This document shows positions 1 through 10,096 of a DNA stretch of 64,000 nt, piece by piece. Positions within the stretch are counted from its first letter, which is position 1. Each line of letters opens with the position of its first letter. The DNA is from Pseudomonadota bacterium (GTDB lineage: Bacteria; Pseudomonadota; Gammaproteobacteria; Xanthomonadales; Xanthomonadaceae), in assembly GCA_018242445.1 (NCBI GenBank), contig JAFEBW010000060.1, forward strand, positions 1 to 64,000. The letters are read 5' to 3'. Below the pieces are notes generated by a model. That model did not search any database and was not told the origin of the DNA. It saw only the letters and a program-made list of their open reading frames with translations. The translations under genes were made by a program, and so were the position numbers.

Positions 1-1
1 A

Positions 2-108
2 GGAACGGGGAACGGGGAACGGGGAACGGGGAACGGGGAACGGGGAACGGGGAACGGGGAACGGGGAACGGGGAACGGGGAACGGGGAACGGGGAACGGG
101 GAACGGGG
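2..108. repeat. Heptanucleotide tandem array (GGAACGG)
   Basis: About 15 head-to-tail perfect copies of the 7-bp unit GGAACGG fill the left edge of the window, so the true left end may lie outside. The same unit appears in the opposite orientation near 52.33-52.42 kb. Seven is not a multiple of three, so the array can be read in every frame with a 21-bp (7-residue) period. No gene is seen in it; the first plausible start codon lies some 55-85 bases downstream. Confidence 0.95.
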
Positions 109-194
109 CATAGCATAACGGCGCTTCGGCTCTATCCTGCAACGGTGCGTCTTCCACCCACATGCTCCGACGCCACGCACGCCATGGACATGCC

Positions 195-1025
195 ATGACC
201 TCGACTTCGCCACGGCCTTGCGGTTTTCCCGAACCCTTCGTCGCCAACGTGCTCGACGACGCACTCGCTCACGGTGCGCGTGTGCTGGGCATCGCCGGTT
301 TGCAGGGCTCGGGCAAGTCCACCCTCGCCGCGCAGGTGGTCGGCCTCGCGGCCACGCGCGACCTGCATGCCATCGCCTTGTCGATCGACGATTTCTACCT
401 CGGCCGCCGCGAGCGGCTGGCGCTGGGTCGTCGCGTGCATCCACTGCTGGCTACACGCGGGCCGCCGGGCACGCACAACGTGCAACTCGCCTGCGGCACC
501 CTGGATGCGCTGCGGGCGGGGCGCCCGACGGCGCTGCCACGCTTCGACAAGCTCGGCGACCGCCGCTTGCCGCCCTCGCGCTGGCACCACGTTGCGCACG
601 TCCCGGATCTGATCGTGTTCGAAGGCTGGTTCCTGAAAACGCCAGCGGAACTGCCCGCAGACTTGCACGAGCCGGTCAACGCGCTCGAGCGCGATGCCGA
701 TCCGCTCGGTCGTTGGCGGGCGTGGTGTAACCAAGCGCTGCGCACCTATACGCCGCTGTGGCAGCGCATCGACCGGCTACTGTTCCTGCAAGCCCCCGGA
801 TTCGAGATCGTGCCGGACTGGCGCTGGCAGCAGGAGCAGGCCATGCACGCGACGCAGCCGCGGCGGCGGGCGATGGATCGGCACGCCGTCGAGCGTTTCG
901 TGATGGCGTTCGAGCGTGTCAGCCGGCAGGCGCTGCGAACCTTGCCGACCATCGCCGAGCGCACGTTGCCCATCGATGCGCAGCATCGCCCCATCGCGGC
1001 CGCGATCCCGCCGGCAAACGGATGA
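195..1025 (+). CDS. D-glycerate 3-kinase-like P-loop kinase
   Basis: A 276-residue cytosolic P-loop kinase of the family that holds plant glycerate kinase GLYK and E. coli YggC, distantly related to uridine and pantothenate kinases. Seen in sequence: Walker A GLQGSGKS at about residues 35-42, a conserved SIDDFYL segment that in this fold binds the phosphoryl acceptor, then FDKLGDRR and a Walker-B-like VFEGWF. The likely reaction is ATP-dependent phosphorylation of glycerate to 3-phosphoglycerate, inferred from family membership; other small-molecule substrates are possible. An in-frame ATG at 162 would add 11 Arg/His-rich residues; I prefer 195, but neither has a clear Shine-Dalgarno. It stands alone, with a convergent dodecin gene downstream. 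Confidence 0.72.
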   Translation: MTSTSPRPCGFPEPFVANVLDDALAHGARVLGIAGLQGSGKSTLAAQVVGLAATRDLHAIALSIDDFYLGRRERLALGRRVHPLLATRGPPGTHNVQLACGTLDALRAGRPTALPRFDKLGDRRLPPSRWHHVAHVPDLIVFEGWFLKTPAELPADLHEPVNALERDADPLGRWRAWCNQALRTYTPLWQRIDRLLFLQAPGFEIVPDWRWQQEQAMHATQPRRRAMDRHAVERFVMAFERVSRQALRTLPTIAERTLPIDAQHRPIAAAIPPANG

Positions 1026-1066
1026 TGCCGCGCTTGCCGATGGACGATCGGTTCAGTGGCCTTGCA

Positions 1067-1270
1067 TCACTTGACGACGAACGTGATGCGCAGGTTCACC
1101 CGCCACTCGGTGACCTGCCCGTTGGGATCGGTGACGACCTTGATGTCGTTCACCCATGCGCCCTTGATGTTCTTCACGCTCTCGGCGCACTTGTGCAGCC
1201 CGGACTGGACGGCATCCTCGATGCTCTTGCTGGACGAGGACGTGAGTTCGATGACCTTGGCTACCGACAT
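1067..1270 (-). CDS. Dodecin family flavin-binding protein
   Basis: A 67-residue protein starting MSVAKVIELTSSSSKSIEDA, the hallmark N-terminus of dodecins, small proteins that assemble as dodecamers and store or buffer flavin (FMN or riboflavin). The segment KGAWVNDIKV carries the tryptophan that in known dodecins stacks on the isoalloxazine ring, followed by a C-terminal strand (WRVNLRITFVVK). The frame is open for 30 more codons upstream, but family length and a GGAG six bases before the ATG at 1270 fix the short start. It converges with the kinase gene on the plus strand and is probably monocistronic. Confidence 0.92.
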   Translation of the reverse strand: MSVAKVIELTSSSSKSIEDAVQSGLHKCAESVKNIKGAWVNDIKVVTDPNGQVTEWRVNLRITFVVK

Positions 1271-1385
1271 GGCGTACTCCGCGTGAGGTGGGTCGGACGT
1301 GTTGCGGCGCCGGCATGCCGGCGAGCACACCAGCGCGCTTCGCGCAACGGCGCGGGGCATGGCAAGCGGATGCTAGCATCCGCGC

Positions 1386-1934
1386 ATGAATCCGGCTTCC
1401 AACCTCGCTTTCGTCGGCCCGATGGGCGCGGGCAAAACCACCATCGGCAAGCGCGTCGCCGCCTTGCTGGGCCTGCGTTTCGTCGATGTCGACCAGCAAC
1501 TGGAGGAACTCACCGGCGCGCGCGTGCCACTGATCTTCGAATGCGAGGGTGAATCCGGTTTTCGCGCGCGCGAATCGACTTTGATCGCGCAGTTGTGCGA
1601 TGAGGCAGGCCTGCTGATCGCCACCGGCGGCGGCGCGGTGCTGGATCCGGACAACCGCCGACGCCTGCGCGCATCGGCCTTCGTGGTGCACCTGCACGTG
1701 GACGTGGACGGGCAGCTCGCGCGCCTGGCGCGCGACCGCAGCCGGCCGCTGCTGGCCAGCGGCGATCGTCGCGAGAAACTCACCGCGTTGGCCGTGCAGC
1801 GCGATCCGTTGTATGCGCAGGTCGCCGACCTGCGCCACGCATCCACCGGCGGCAGGCCGGATGCAGCCGCACGCCGCCTCGCGGCACTCATCGAACAACA
1901 CTGGCAGCGCACGAGAATCCATGCGCCAGCCTGA
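1386..1934 (+). CDS. aroK: Shikimate kinase
   Basis: Shikimate kinase of 182 residues (normal length), phosphorylating shikimate at the 3-hydroxyl with ATP in the chorismate pathway. Seen: P-loop [12 protein letters not shown] at 11-22, the shikimate-binding Asp in [10 protein letters not shown], the conserved TGGGAV turn near residue 80, and the lid-region arginines ([10 protein letters not shown]). A TAGCAT hexamer lies a few bases before the ATG, consistent with a short leader. The 3' end overlaps the aroB start by 14 bp, so both are read from one transcript with likely translational coupling, the standard aroKB arrangement of gammaproteobacteria. Confidence 0.96.
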   Translation: MNPASNLAFVGPMGAGKTTIGKRVAALLGLRFVDVDQQLEELTGARVPLIFECEGESGFRARESTLIAQLCDEAGLLIATGGGAVLDPDNRRRLRASAFVVHLHVDVDGQLARLARDRSRPLLASGDRREKLTALAVQRDPLYAQVADLRHASTGGRPDAAARRLAALIEQHWQRTRIHAPA

Positions 1935-3042
1935 ATTCCATCGATTGCAGGTGGAGCTGGGGCAGCGCGCCTACCCGATCCGCATCGCGCCGGGCCTGCT
2001 GGATCGCCGCGACGCCTTCGCCGGTTTGCGCTTCCCCCAGCACGTGCTGCTGGTCACCGACGCCAACGTCGCCCCGCTCTACGCCGAGCGCGTGCGCCGC
2101 ATCCTGCCGGGCAACCACGAGGCCGCGTTGCTGGTGTTGCCCGCCGGCGAGCAACACAAGACGCTGGCGATGTGCGCCCGGATTTTCTCCGCGCTGGCCG
2201 ACATGCAGGCCAGCCGCGATGCCATCGTCGTCGCCCTCGGTGGCGGCGTGGTCGGCGACATGGCCGGCTTCGCCGCCGCCTGCTGGATGCGCGGCGTGCG
2301 CTGCCTGCAGATTCCGACCACGCTGTTGGCGATGGTGGATTCTTCCGTCGGCGGCAAGACCGCGGTGGACTTGCCGCAGGGCAAGAACCTCGTCGGTGCC
2401 TTCCACCAACCCTGCGCCGTGGTCGTCGATACCGACCTGCTGGCCACCCTGCCCGCACGCGAGCTGTCGGCGGGGCTGGCCGAAGTGGTGAAATACGGCG
2501 CGCTGGGCGATGCCGCGTTTTTCGGCTGGATCGAGCAACACGCCGATGCGCTGGTCGCCGGCGACACCGCCGTGCTCGCGCAAGCCGTGCATCGCAGTTG
2601 CGAGCACAAGGCACGGGTGGTGGTGGCCGACGAAACCGAACAGGGCGAGCGCGCCCTGCTCAATTTCGGCCACACCTTCGGCCACGCGCTGGAGGCCGAG
2701 GCCGGCTACGGCGAACTGCTGCACGGCGAGGCGGTGGCGATCGGCATGCTGCTGGCGGCGCGCATGTCCTCCGAACTCGGGCTGGCGCCACTGCTGGATG
2801 TCGCAAGGCTGGCGGCCTTGCTCGAACGCCTGCGCCTGCCGATTGCCGTCCCATCGGCAATCGCGCGGCGGCTGGATCCATCGGCCCTGCTCGCGCGCAT
2901 GCGCCTGGACAAGAAAAACCTGTCGGGCCGCCTGCGGCTGGTGCTGTGGCGGCGCATCGGCCATGCTTTCGTGGCCGAGGACGTGGACTCGCACCATGTG
3001 CTGGAATTGCTGACCGATGCGCTGACCGACGACGGCGGCTGA
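1921..3042 (+). CDS. aroB: 3-dehydroquinate synthase
   Basis: 373-residue 3-dehydroquinate synthase converting DAHP to 3-dehydroquinate with NAD and a divalent metal, second step of aromatic biosynthesis. Seen: the nucleotide-binding [11 protein letters not shown] at about 100-110, the [19 protein letters not shown] block around residues 132-150, metal ligands in [12 protein letters not shown] and in [11 protein letters not shown] / [11 protein letters not shown]. The start [16 protein letters not shown] fits family length; the frame is open 36 codons further up but this only reads the overlapping aroK end. Overlaps aroK by 14 bp and is followed after 17 bp by a small DUF3565 gene, possibly in the same transcript. 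Confidence 0.97.
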   Translation: MRQPEFHRLQVELGQRAYPIRIAPGLLDRRDAFAGLRFPQHVLLVTDANVAPLYAERVRRILPGNHEAALLVLPAGEQHKTLAMCARIFSALADMQASRDAIVVALGGGVVGDMAGFAAACWMRGVRCLQIPTTLLAMVDSSVGGKTAVDLPQGKNLVGAFHQPCAVVVDTDLLATLPARELSAGLAEVVKYGALGDAAFFGWIEQHADALVAGDTAVLAQAVHRSCEHKARVVVADETEQGERALLNFGHTFGHALEAEAGYGELLHGEAVAIGMLLAARMSSELGLAPLLDVARLAALLERLRLPIAVPSAIARRLDPSALLARMRLDKKNLSGRLRLVLWRRIGHAFVAEDVDSHHVLELLTDALTDDGG

Positions 3043-3059
3043 GCCGCGATCCGCCAGGC

Positions 3060-3275
3060 ATGCAACGACCGATCATCGGCTATCACCTCGACGCGGAGGG
3101 CGACTGGGTCGCCGAACTGGCCTGCGGCCACAACCAGCATGTGCGCCATCGCCCGCCGTGGATCGAGCGGCCGTGGGTCGTCAGCGCCGCCGGTCGCGCC
3201 AGCATGCTCGGCACCGTGCTGGAATGCCGCAAATGCGACCTCGGCGCACCGCGTGACCACGACCAAGCCGGTTAG
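3060..3275 (+). CDS. DUF3565 family small protein
   Basis: 71-residue protein of unknown function with the conserved signature of the DUF3565 family: ELACGHNQHVRHRPPW followed by RPWV and a C-terminal ECRKCD. Cys29/His31 and the C-terminal Cys pair suggest a small zinc-binding fold, which is inference. It begins 17 bp after aroB and is probably co-transcribed with aroKB. No signal peptide or membrane segment is visible. Confidence 0.8.
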   Translation: MQRPIIGYHLDAEGDWVAELACGHNQHVRHRPPWIERPWVVSAAGRASMLGTVLECRKCDLGAPRDHDQAG

Positions 3276-3284
3276 AATGCACGC

Positions 3285-3539
3285 ATGCGCCTGCTTCTCC
3301 AGCATCCACCCGCCGGGGCCGAAGCCCCGCGCTTCGTGCAACTGACCCTCGAACAGGATCTGTTCGGCGGCTGGCTGCTGCTGCGCGAGTCCGGACAGAC
3401 CGGTCAACGCAGCACGGTCAAGCGCGAACAATTCCTGCAGCAGTCCGCGGCCATCGCCGCCTTCGAGCAGGCGCGCGACGCCAACCTCAAGCGCGGCTTC
3501 CGGGTGATGTTCGCGCAGGGTTCGGCGGTGCGTTCATGA
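3285..3539 (+). CDS. WGR-domain protein
   Basis: An 84-residue protein consisting of a single WGR-like domain: LEQDLFGGWLLLRESGQTG in the first half and a Lys/Arg-rich helix ending LKRGFRVMF. WGR domains occur in PARPs and in bacterial stand-alone proteins and are associated with nucleic acid binding; the specific role here is unknown. A TAGAAT hexamer sits six bases before the ATG and overlaps the end of the preceding gene, so a near-leaderless transcript is possible. Downstream lies a duplicated palindromic repeat before hemE. Confidence 0.75.
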   Translation: MRLLLQHPPAGAEAPRFVQLTLEQDLFGGWLLLRESGQTGQRSTVKREQFLQQSAAIAAFEQARDANLKRGFRVMFAQGSAVRS

Positions 3540-3609
3540 ATCGCCCTGTCGGCGCTTCATGCGCTGCCGAACGCCCGGTCGCAAGACCGGGCCGGAAAGC
3601 GGCGGTACG

Positions 3610-3703
3610 CTGATCTGCCCCTCCCCTTGCGCAGCAGGGGGAGGTTGGGAGGGGTGCTGATCTGCCCCTCCCCTTGCGCAGCAGGGGGAGGTTGGGAGGG
3701 GGT
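3610..3703. repeat. Tandem 47-bp duplication of a palindromic repeat
   Basis: Two adjacent near-identical 47-bp copies (3610-3656 and 3657-3703), each containing a hairpin-forming palindrome CTCCCCTTGCGCAGCAGGGG. It occupies most of the 269-base gap between the WGR gene and hemE. Same general family as the CTTCCCCCGCnTGCGGGGG repeats elsewhere in the window. The remainder of the gap shows no gene. Confidence 0.9.
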
Positions 3704-3808
3704 GCTTCCGGCTTGCACGACCCTGCATGAGAGCACCCATCCCCAACCCGCCCCTGCGTTTCGCGCAATGGAGGGAGTCCAACCCCATAAGCTCAACCGA
3801 TCATCACC

Positions 3809-5029
3809 ATGCCGCCGACATCACACAAAAACGACTCCCTCCTCCGCGCCCTGCGCCGCCAACCCGTCGAACGCACGCCGGTGTGGCTGATGCGCCAGGC
3901 TGGCCGTTACCTGCCCGAGTACCGCGCCACCCGCGCGCGCGCTGGCAGTTTCCTGGCGATGGCCAAGACGCCCGAGCTGGCCTGCGAGGTGACTTTGCAG
4001 CCGCTGGCGCGCTTCGATCTGGACGCGGCGATCCTGTTCTCCGACATCCTCACCGTGCCCGACGCGATGGGCTTGGGCCTGTATTTCGTCGAAGGCGAAG
4101 GCCCGAAATTCCAGCATCCAATCCGCAGCGCCGCCGATGTCGCACAACTCGCGGTGCCCGACATGGCTCGCGAACTGCGCTATGTCATGGATGCCGTCGC
4201 TCTGATCCGCCGCGAACTCGCCGGCCGCGTGCCGCTGATCGGCTTTTCCGGCAGCCCGTGGACGCTGGCCTGCTACATGATCGAAGGCGGCGGCAGCGAC
4301 AACTTCGCGATCATCAAGGCGATGATGTTGAACGAACCGGCGCTGCTGCACCGCCTGCTGGCCGTCGTCACCGACGCGGTGATCGCCTACCTGTCGGCGC
4401 AGCGCGCAGCCGGTGCGCAGGTCTTGCAGGTGTTCGACACCTGGGGCGGCGTGCTCGCACCGCACCATTACCGCGAGTTCTCGCTGCCGTATCTGGCGCG
4501 GATCGCGCGCGGGTTGCGGGGCTCGGGACTGCGCAGGCAGGATGCCGGAGCGAACGGCGAAGCCGGCCCGGATGGCGGAGCGCAGGAGCGCGACGTCCTC
4601 GGAACTCGGGAGTCGAAGATCGGGAACGCGGGACTGGGGATCGGGGATCGAGCAGCGGAGCAGCACGGGGACGAACGGACTGAAGTACCTCTGATCCTGT
4701 TCGGCAAAGGCAACGCGCCGTACCTGGAGGAACTCGCCGCCAGCGGTGCGGACGCCATCGGCGTGGACTGGCTGGTATCGATGGAAGACGCGCGCCGCCG
4801 CACGAGTGGCCAAGTCGCCTTGCAGGGCAACCTCGACCCAGCCGTGCTTTACGGCTCGCCCGAAGCGATCACCCGTGAAGTAAAACGCACCCTCGATAGC
4901 TACGCCACCGGCGGCGATGGCACGCGCACCGGACTGGTCTTCAATCTCGGCCACGGCCTGTCGCCGGACATGGATCCCGAGCACGTGCGGGGGTTGGTGG
5001 ATGCGGTGCACTCGCACGCGCCGATATAG
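3809..5029 (+). CDS. hemE: Uroporphyrinogen decarboxylase with in-frame insertion
   Basis: Uroporphyrinogen III decarboxylase, converting uroporphyrinogen III to coproporphyrinogen III in haem synthesis. Conserved blocks are complete on both sides of an insert: [18 protein letters not shown] with its substrate-binding arginines at about 22-39, [14 protein letters not shown] with the catalytic Asp near 79, [16 protein letters not shown] at 145-160, VFDTWGG near 209-214, then QGNLDP and FNLGHG. The protein is 406 residues where the family has about 354. The surplus is one block at about residues 237-292, between YLARIARGL and the VPLILFGKG strand, with repetitive low-complexity sequence and no family match. 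Remove it and about 350 residues remain. No stop or frameshift is present, so the gene is probably functional, with the insert as a surface loop. Confidence 0.95.
   Translation: MPPTSHKNDSLLRALRRQPVERTPVWLMRQAGRYLPEYRATRARAGSFLAMAKTPELACEVTLQPLARFDLDAAILFSDILTVPDAMGLGLYFVEGEGPKFQHPIRSAADVAQLAVPDMARELRYVMDAVALIRRELAGRVPLIGFSGSPWTLACYMIEGGGSDNFAIIKAMMLNEPALLHRLLAVVTDAVIAYLSAQRAAGAQVLQVFDTWGGVLAPHHYREFSLPYLARIARGLRGSGLRRQDAGANGEAGPDGGAQERDVLGTRESKIGNAGLGIGDRAAEQHGDERTEVPLILFGKGNAPYLEELAASGADAIGVDWLVSMEDARRRTSGQVALQGNLDPAVLYGSPEAITREVKRTLDSYATGGDGTRTGLVFNLGHGLSPDMDPEHVRGLVDAVHSHAPI
4517..4684. repeat. Repeat-derived insertion inside hemE
   Basis: About 168 bp (56 codons) of extra DNA relative to the HemE family. 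Its core, 4598-4653, has an exact 7-bp period over eight units (CTCGGAA, CTCGGGA, GTCGAAG, ATCGGGA, ACGCGGG, ACTGGGG, ATCGGGG, ATCGAGC), that is, a decayed heptamer array of the same kind as those at 2-108 and 52.08-52.46 kb. Boundaries were set from the conserved protein on each side and may be off by several codons. Confidence 0.8.
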
Positions 5030-5035
5030 CCGCGA

Positions 5036-8000
5036 TCACGGCTCGATCAGTCGCTCCAGCGCCTCGCCCAGCATCTGTCCGGTCACCGGCTTGCGCAGGA
5101 AGCCGTCCATGCCGGCGGCGAGGGCAGCGTTCTCGGCATCGGCATCGGCGCGCGCGGTGACCGCCAACAAGGGCAGCCGCAGGCCGCGCGCGCGGATCAG
5201 GCGGGCGAGATCGAGGCCATTGACGCCGGGCAGGTCCAGATCGAGCAAGGCGACATCGAAGGCCGCATTGTCCAGTTCCGTGAGAGCGGCCAGACCATGC
5301 GGCGCGCATACGACCGCGTGACCTTGCAGGCGCAGCAGGCCTTCAACCACCTGCGCGACGATCGCGTCATCCTCGACCAACAGCAGGCGTAAACTCGCAC
5401 GGTTCGACATGTTCGCGGTGGCCGTCGCCGCATCGGGCGAAGCACCGCCTGCAAGTTCGGCAGATGCGGGTGACGCAGGTCCCGCGGCCTCCACGGGCGC
5501 AGCCGGGGCTGTCGGCAGTTCGACTTGCGGCAACGGCAACAGCACGTCGAAGCGACTGCCCACGCCGGGCGTGCTCTGCACCTGAATACTGCCGGCCATC
5601 GCCGCCGCCAGCTCGCGGCAGATCGAAAGGCCCAGTCCGCTGCTGCCGTGCGGCGTTGCCGTTTGCGCGCCCTCGCCCTGCTCGAAACGCTGGAACAAGC
5701 GCTCGACCTGCGTTGCCGGCATGCCGGAGCCGGAATCGATCACGGTGATGCGCAGTGCGCCATGGCCTGGCTCGCGCGAAAACACGATGCGCACACCGCC
5801 GCGCTGGGTGAACTTGAGCGCGTTGTTGCCGAGGTTGAGCACGATCTGGCGCACGCGCTGCGCGTCGCCACGCAGACCGTGCGGCACATCGGCCGCGACG
5901 TTGACATCGAACTCGATCCGCTTGGCCGCGGCCAGCGGGCGCAGCAGCGCTTCGGTTTCGTGCGCCAGCGCATGCACGTCGAAAGGCGTATCCAGCAAGT
6001 CGAGCCGGCCAGCCTCGATGCGCGCCAGATCCAGCGCATCGTTGACGATCCGCAGCAGGTGCCTGCCGGCGCGCTCGATGGCCTCGGCGCGATCGCGTTG
6101 TTGCGGTTCCAGCGGGCCGGCGAGCAGCAGCTCGGTCATGCCCAGCACGCCGGTCATCGGGGTGCGGATCTCGTGGCTCATGCTGGCCAGAAAACGCGAC
6201 TTGGCCTGCGATGCCTGCTCGGCCATCGCGCCGTGCTGTTGCTCCAGCGCCAGCGCATGGCGGTGCTGCAGGCGACGGCGATACAGCCACGCCAGCAGAC
6301 CCAGCGCCAGCAAGGCCGCGATCGCATCCAGCGCGTAGGCGGTGCGGGTTTTCCACCACGGCGGCCGCACCCGCAGCTCCAGGCTGCGAACAGCAGACCA
6401 CACGCCGTCGGCATCGGCCGCCTGCATGTCGAGGCGGTAGCTGCCCGGATCGAGCCGCGAAAAGACCCGCTCGCCCTCCGCGCCGGCGTCGATCCAGCCG
6501 GCATCGTAACCCTGCAAGCGGAAGCGGTAGCGGTTGGCCTTCGGATCGGCGTAGGACAGCAGACGCGCCATCACATGCAGGTCGCGATCGTTCGGGCCCA
6601 GATCGACGGTCGCCTTGGGATCCAGCAGCACGCTCCGATCGCCGCGTCGCACGCTCACGGCATCGACGGCCAGCGCCGGTTTCGCATCGGCGCGCGGCAT
6701 CTGCGCCGGCTCGAACAACACCAGCCCGTCGATGGTGCCGGCTGCGGCGATGCCATCGGCGGTCAACAGGGGCGGATGATGGCCGAACTCCTGACTCGGC
6801 AGCCCATCGCGCACGCCGTACACGCGAACGCGCTCGTTGCGTGGATCGATGCGCAGCAAGCCGCGCGCCGTGGTCAACCACACCTGGCCACCCGCATCGG
6901 CCATCAACCCGCCGGACTCGACCGCCGGCAGCCCCTGCTGCGCATCCACGCGCTGCTGCAAGCGCAGGCCGTGACCATCCCAGGCATAGCGTTCGAGCGC
7001 CGACAACCGGTGCAGCCACAGCGTGTGCGCATCGGCGAAGGCGAAGCCGTCGATGCGGTCGGCCGGCGATCCCGGTACCGGCGCGAAACGGTGCAGCGCA
7101 TCGTTCCACGCCAGCAAACCCTGCCCATTGGCCAGCCACAGCGCACCCTGCGGCGACACATGCAGGTCGTCGGCATCCGCGGCCGTCAGGCCCAGACGAT
7201 CGGCCGGCTTGATCGAGAACAGCACGTGGCCGTCGGCAGCGCGCGCCTGCACGCCCTCGCCCAGGCTGGAAATCCACACGCGCCCGTCGGGCGTTTGCGC
7301 GATCAGGTCGTTCGGGCCCGCCAAGGGCGCGTCCCGGCCACTGCCCTGTTCCCACGTCTGCACGCGCCGCGCGCGCGGGTCGGCACGCGCGATGCCGCTG
7401 TTGTAGCCGACCCACAAGGGCCCGTCGCCGCTCTGGTTCACCGCCCACAGGTATTTGTGCGCCAGTTCCGGCGGCGCCCAATGCTCGATGGTACCGGTGG
7501 CCAGATCGAGCCGATCGATCGCGCTGCGCCCGCCGACCACCCAGAGTCGGCCCTTGCCGGCACGCGCGATGCCCTCGGGCTGGGTGGCGCTCAGCGACTC
7601 CGCGCGGTTGGCGTCGTGGCGGAAGGAAGAAAACCGCAGCGCCTGCGGCGAGAGTTCGGCCAGGCCGCCATTGCGCGTACCGAACCACAGGTTGCCTTCG
7701 CGATCCTGCAGCATCGCCATCACGCGCTGCACGGAAGCCCCCGGCAAGGCGACGGATCGACTCGTTCCGCTGGCCGCATCGAGCGCGGACTCGCGTCTTC
7801 GCAGCAAACCCGGAACGCTCAACCACCAGCCGCCATCGCGGTCGCGCGCGATCCCGGTCACGCGCGGGTCGTCCGTGTCGGCATTCCAATGCAGGGCGCT
7901 CACGCGGCCATCGGCCTCGCGCACGAACAGGCCCGCCTTCGTGCCCAGCAACACGCGGCCATCGGCTTGCGGAGCCACCGTGAACACCAGGGTATCGCGC

Positions 8001-8689
8001 ACGCCCGGCGCATCCACGCGCTCGAAGCCGTGGCCATTCCAGCGTGCCGCACCAGCGGTCGTGGCCACCCAGAGCGCGCCGCGCGCATCCACCGCCAGCG
8101 CGATCACGTTGGCGTCGGGCAGGCTGCCTGGGTCGTCCTTGCGCGGCAGGAAATTCGTCAAAACGCCCTTGGCGTCCATCCGGTACAGACCGCCGCCGAA
8201 GCTGCCGATCCACAGCGCGCCATCGGGCGTGGAGTCGATGGCGAACACGTCGTCCTCACCGAGAGCCGGCGTGTTGTCGTGCCCGTAGCGTCGAAAATGC
8301 ACGCCATCGGGCAACAGCATCGCCAGCCCGTGGCCTTCCATCGCCACCCACACGCGCCCTTGGGCATCCACGTGCAGGGCCTGCACGAGGTTCCCGGGCA
8401 GCGAGCCTGGATCGGCCGGATCGTGCCGCCACACGCGAAAGCCCACGCCATCGAAACGCGCCAGCCCATCGTCGGTGGCCAGCCACAGGTAGCCTTGCGA
8501 ATCTTGAGCGATGGCGTTGACGCTGCTCGACGGCAGGCCGTCGGCCACACCGTAAGCGCGCAGGTGCGGGGTTTCCACCAGGCTGGCCGCGGCCGTCGTC
8601 GGCCATGCGACGGCTGCGCTGGATGATGCCTGCGCGAACGCAGGCCACATCAGCATCCCCAGCAGCAAGCAGCCCGGAATCCGTCGCAT
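5036..8689 (-). CDS. Hybrid sensor histidine kinase with two-component propeller sensor
   Basis: A 1217-residue membrane sensor. Order seen: signal peptide ([21 protein letters not shown]), a long periplasmic region with repeated two-component-propeller motifs (for example [40 protein letters not shown]), a Y_Y_Y-type domain ([12 protein letters not shown]), one transmembrane helix ([18 protein letters not shown]), HisKA with the phospho-histidine at about H839 ([12 protein letters not shown]), HATPase with DSGSGMP and [14 protein letters not shown], and a C-terminal receiver with Asp at about 1150 ([11 protein letters not shown]) and Lys in FLRKPV. No DNA-binding or HPt domain is present, so the output partner must be elsewhere. 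The ligand is unknown; such sensors often respond to polysaccharides or envelope signals. Alternative upstream starts at 8707 and 8770 exist; the signal peptide favours 8689. Confidence 0.9.
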   Translation of the reverse strand: MRRIPGCLLLGMLMWPAFAQASSSAAVAWPTTAAASLVETPHLRAYGVADGLPSSSVNAIAQDSQGYLWLATDDGLARFDGVGFRVWRHDPADPGSLPGNLVQALHVDAQGRVWVAMEGHGLAMLLPDGVHFRRYGHDNTPALGEDDVFAIDSTPDGALWIGSFGGGLYRMDAKGVLTNFLPRKDDPGSLPDANVIALAVDARGALWVATTAGAARWNGHGFERVDAPGVRDTLVFTVAPQADGRVLLGTKAGLFVREADGRVSALHWNADTDDPRVTGIARDRDGGWWLSVPGLLRRRESALDAASGTSRSVALPGASVQRVMAMLQDREGNLWFGTRNGGLAELSPQALRFSSFRHDANRAESLSATQPEGIARAGKGRLWVVGGRSAIDRLDLATGTIEHWAPPELAHKYLWAVNQSGDGPLWVGYNSGIARADPRARRVQTWEQGSGRDAPLAGPNDLIAQTPDGRVWISSLGEGVQARAADGHVLFSIKPADRLGLTAADADDLHVSPQGALWLANGQGLLAWNDALHRFAPVPGSPADRIDGFAFADAHTLWLHRLSALERYAWDGHGLRLQQRVDAQQGLPAVESGGLMADAGGQVWLTTARGLLRIDPRNERVRVYGVRDGLPSQEFGHHPPLLTADGIAAAGTIDGLVLFEPAQMPRADAKPALAVDAVSVRRGDRSVLLDPKATVDLGPNDRDLHVMARLLSYADPKANRYRFRLQGYDAGWIDAGAEGERVFSRLDPGSYRLDMQAADADGVWSAVRSLELRVRPPWWKTRTAYALDAIAALLALGLLAWLYRRRLQHRHALALEQQHGAMAEQASQAKSRFLASMSHEIRTPMTGVLGMTELLLAGPLEPQQRDRAEAIERAGRHLLRIVNDALDLARIEAGRLDLLDTPFDVHALAHETEALLRPLAAAKRIEFDVNVAADVPHGLRGDAQRVRQIVLNLGNNALKFTQRGGVRIVFSREPGHGALRITVIDSGSGMPATQVERLFQRFEQGEGAQTATPHGSSGLGLSICRELAAAMAGSIQVQSTPGVGSRFDVLLPLPQVELPTAPAAPVEAAGPASPASAELAGGASPDAATATANMSNRASLRLLLVEDDAIVAQVVEGLLRLQGHAVVCAPHGLAALTELDNAAFDVALLDLDLPGVNGLDLARLIRARGLRLPLLAVTARADADAENAALAAGMDGFLRKPVTGQMLGEALERLIEP

Positions 8690-8772
8690 CGCCACCCCCG
8701 ATGGCATCCTCGCAATGCTGCGTTGCAACCGCAAGCCCGAAGCGGGCCCTCCGCGCGGTCTACAATCCACGC

Positions 8773-9357
8773 ATGAACGCCGCCGCGCACCCTCGTCAGC
8801 CGCACGACTCCTGCATCGCCTGGAACCTGCCGACGCGGTTCCTGCACTGGCTGCTCGCCTTGCTGATCGTGGGCATGGGGCTGGTCGGCCTGTTCATGAC
8901 GCAGATGGATCCCTCGATGGCCAAGCTGAAGGTGTATGCCCTGCACAAATCCTGCGGCATCGCCGTGCTGGTGCTCGTCGCGCTGCGCCTGCTGTGGCGG
9001 GTTGCGCACCGCGCGCCACCGCCGGTGCCGATGCCGCGCTGGCAGCGCATCGCCGCGCAGGCCACGCATGGGTTGCTGTATGCGCTGATGTTCGCCATTC
9101 CGCTCGCCGGCTGGCTGTACAACTCGGCGGCAAACTTCCCGCTGCAATGGTTCGGCCTTGTGCAGATGCCTTCGATCTGGCCGGCCGACCCAACGGTGAA
9201 ACACCTCGCACATGCGCTGCACGAGTACGGTTTCTGGGTATTGATGGCCCTGGTCGCGCTGCACGCCGCGGCAGCCGTCAAGCATCACGTCATCGACAAG
9301 GACGAGACGCTGCGGCGCATGCTGCCGGGACTGCCTCCGCCGGGAGACACGCCATGA
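8773..9357 (+). CDS. Cytochrome b561 family protein
   Basis: 194-residue inner-membrane di-haem cytochrome b561 (YodB/YceJ type). Four hydrophobic segments are visible, with candidate haem-ligand histidines in [31 protein letters not shown] and [12 protein letters not shown]. It probably passes electrons between quinone and a periplasmic partner. The stop overlaps the start of the YceI-family gene (ATGA), a common pairing in which the two act together, though the physiological role is unsettled. A TACAAT hexamer lies seven bases before the ATG. Divergent from the sensor kinase gene. Confidence 0.9.
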   Translation: MNAAAHPRQPHDSCIAWNLPTRFLHWLLALLIVGMGLVGLFMTQMDPSMAKLKVYALHKSCGIAVLVLVALRLLWRVAHRAPPPVPMPRWQRIAAQATHGLLYALMFAIPLAGWLYNSAANFPLQWFGLVQMPSIWPADPTVKHLAHALHEYGFWVLMALVALHAAAAVKHHVIDKDETLRRMLPGLPPPGDTP

Positions 9358-9911
9358 GATACCGCCATACTCTCGTCATGTTCGGCCTGCTGGCCTGCCC
9401 CGCCGCGCTGGCGGCGAACTGGCACGCCGATGGCAAAACCTCCGCGCTGGCGTTCTCCACGATCAGCCAGGGCGCGACGGTCGCCGGCACGTTCAAGAAT
9501 TTCAATGCGGCCATCGACTTCGATCCGGTGAAATTGGCCGGCTCACGCTTCGACGTGACGATCACGCTGGCCAGCGCCGACACCGCCGCCGAAGAACGCG
9601 ACCAGATGCTGCGCGGCCCCGACTTCCTCGACGCCACGCGCACGCCGACGGCGAAATACACCAGCACGAAGTTCCGCAGCCTCGGCGGCAACCGCTACGC
9701 CGCCGACGGCACGCTGACCTTGCGCGGGGTGAGCAAACCAGTGACGTTGACCTTCACCTGGACGCCCGGCACGCCGCCGTCACTGGTCGGCGATGCCACG
9801 CTCAACCGGCTGGATTTCAACGTCGGCGGCGGGCAGTGGGCAGACACCAGCCAGATCGGCAATGCGGTGAAGATCCACACGGTGCTCAAGCTCGTGCCCG
9901 CGGCGAAGTAA
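9354..9911 (+). CDS. YceI family periplasmic lipid-binding protein
   Basis: 185-residue YceI-like protein with a cleavable signal peptide ([20 protein letters not shown], then ANW). The mature part has the family pattern of an extended lipocalin-like barrel that binds polyisoprenoids or quinones in known members: WHADGKTSALAF, GTFKNFNAAIDFDP, RDQMLRGPDFLDA, LTLRGVSKPVTL and a final VKIHTVLKL. It overlaps the cytochrome b561 gene by 4 bp and is clearly translated with it. Involvement in isoprenoid or redox handling at the envelope is inferred from the family. Confidence 0.92.
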   Translation: MRYRHTLVMFGLLACPAALAANWHADGKTSALAFSTISQGATVAGTFKNFNAAIDFDPVKLAGSRFDVTITLASADTAAEERDQMLRGPDFLDATRTPTAKYTSTKFRSLGGNRYAADGTLTLRGVSKPVTLTFTWTPGTPPSLVGDATLNRLDFNVGGGQWADTSQIGNAVKIHTVLKLVPAAK

Positions 9912-9996
9912 CCACCTGTGGCAGCCCCCTTCCTGCCCTTCCGCCGCACGCGGGGGAAGGCATCGATTCGCGACTCCGATAGCACACGCACCAAGA

Positions 9997-10036
9997 CCTC
10001 CTCCCCCGCTTGCGGGGGAGGATCGAGGTGGGGGCG
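9997..10036. repeat. Palindromic intergenic repeat
   Basis: Contains the perfect palindrome CTCCCCCGCTTGCGGGGGAG (10001-10020) followed by the tail GATCGAGGTGGGGGCGG. It lies between the convergent YceI and thioredoxin-fold genes, so it could also act as a bidirectional transcription barrier; there is no T-run, so a canonical terminator is not supported. The remaining ~140 bases of this gap show nothing else. Confidence 0.9.
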
Positions 10037-10096
10037 GCTAATCGACGGGGTTCCGGTTTCGCGATGCCCATCCACACTCGAACTCGCCACCATCCA

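Noticed and set aside
2..108. CRISPR array
   Set aside because: The repeats are contiguous 7-mers without spacers and there are no cas genes in the window.
9997..10036. Rho-independent terminators at the C-rich/G-rich hairpins
   Set aside because: None of the hairpins is followed by a T-run on either strand, and copies occur inside coding genes, so termination cannot be their general role.
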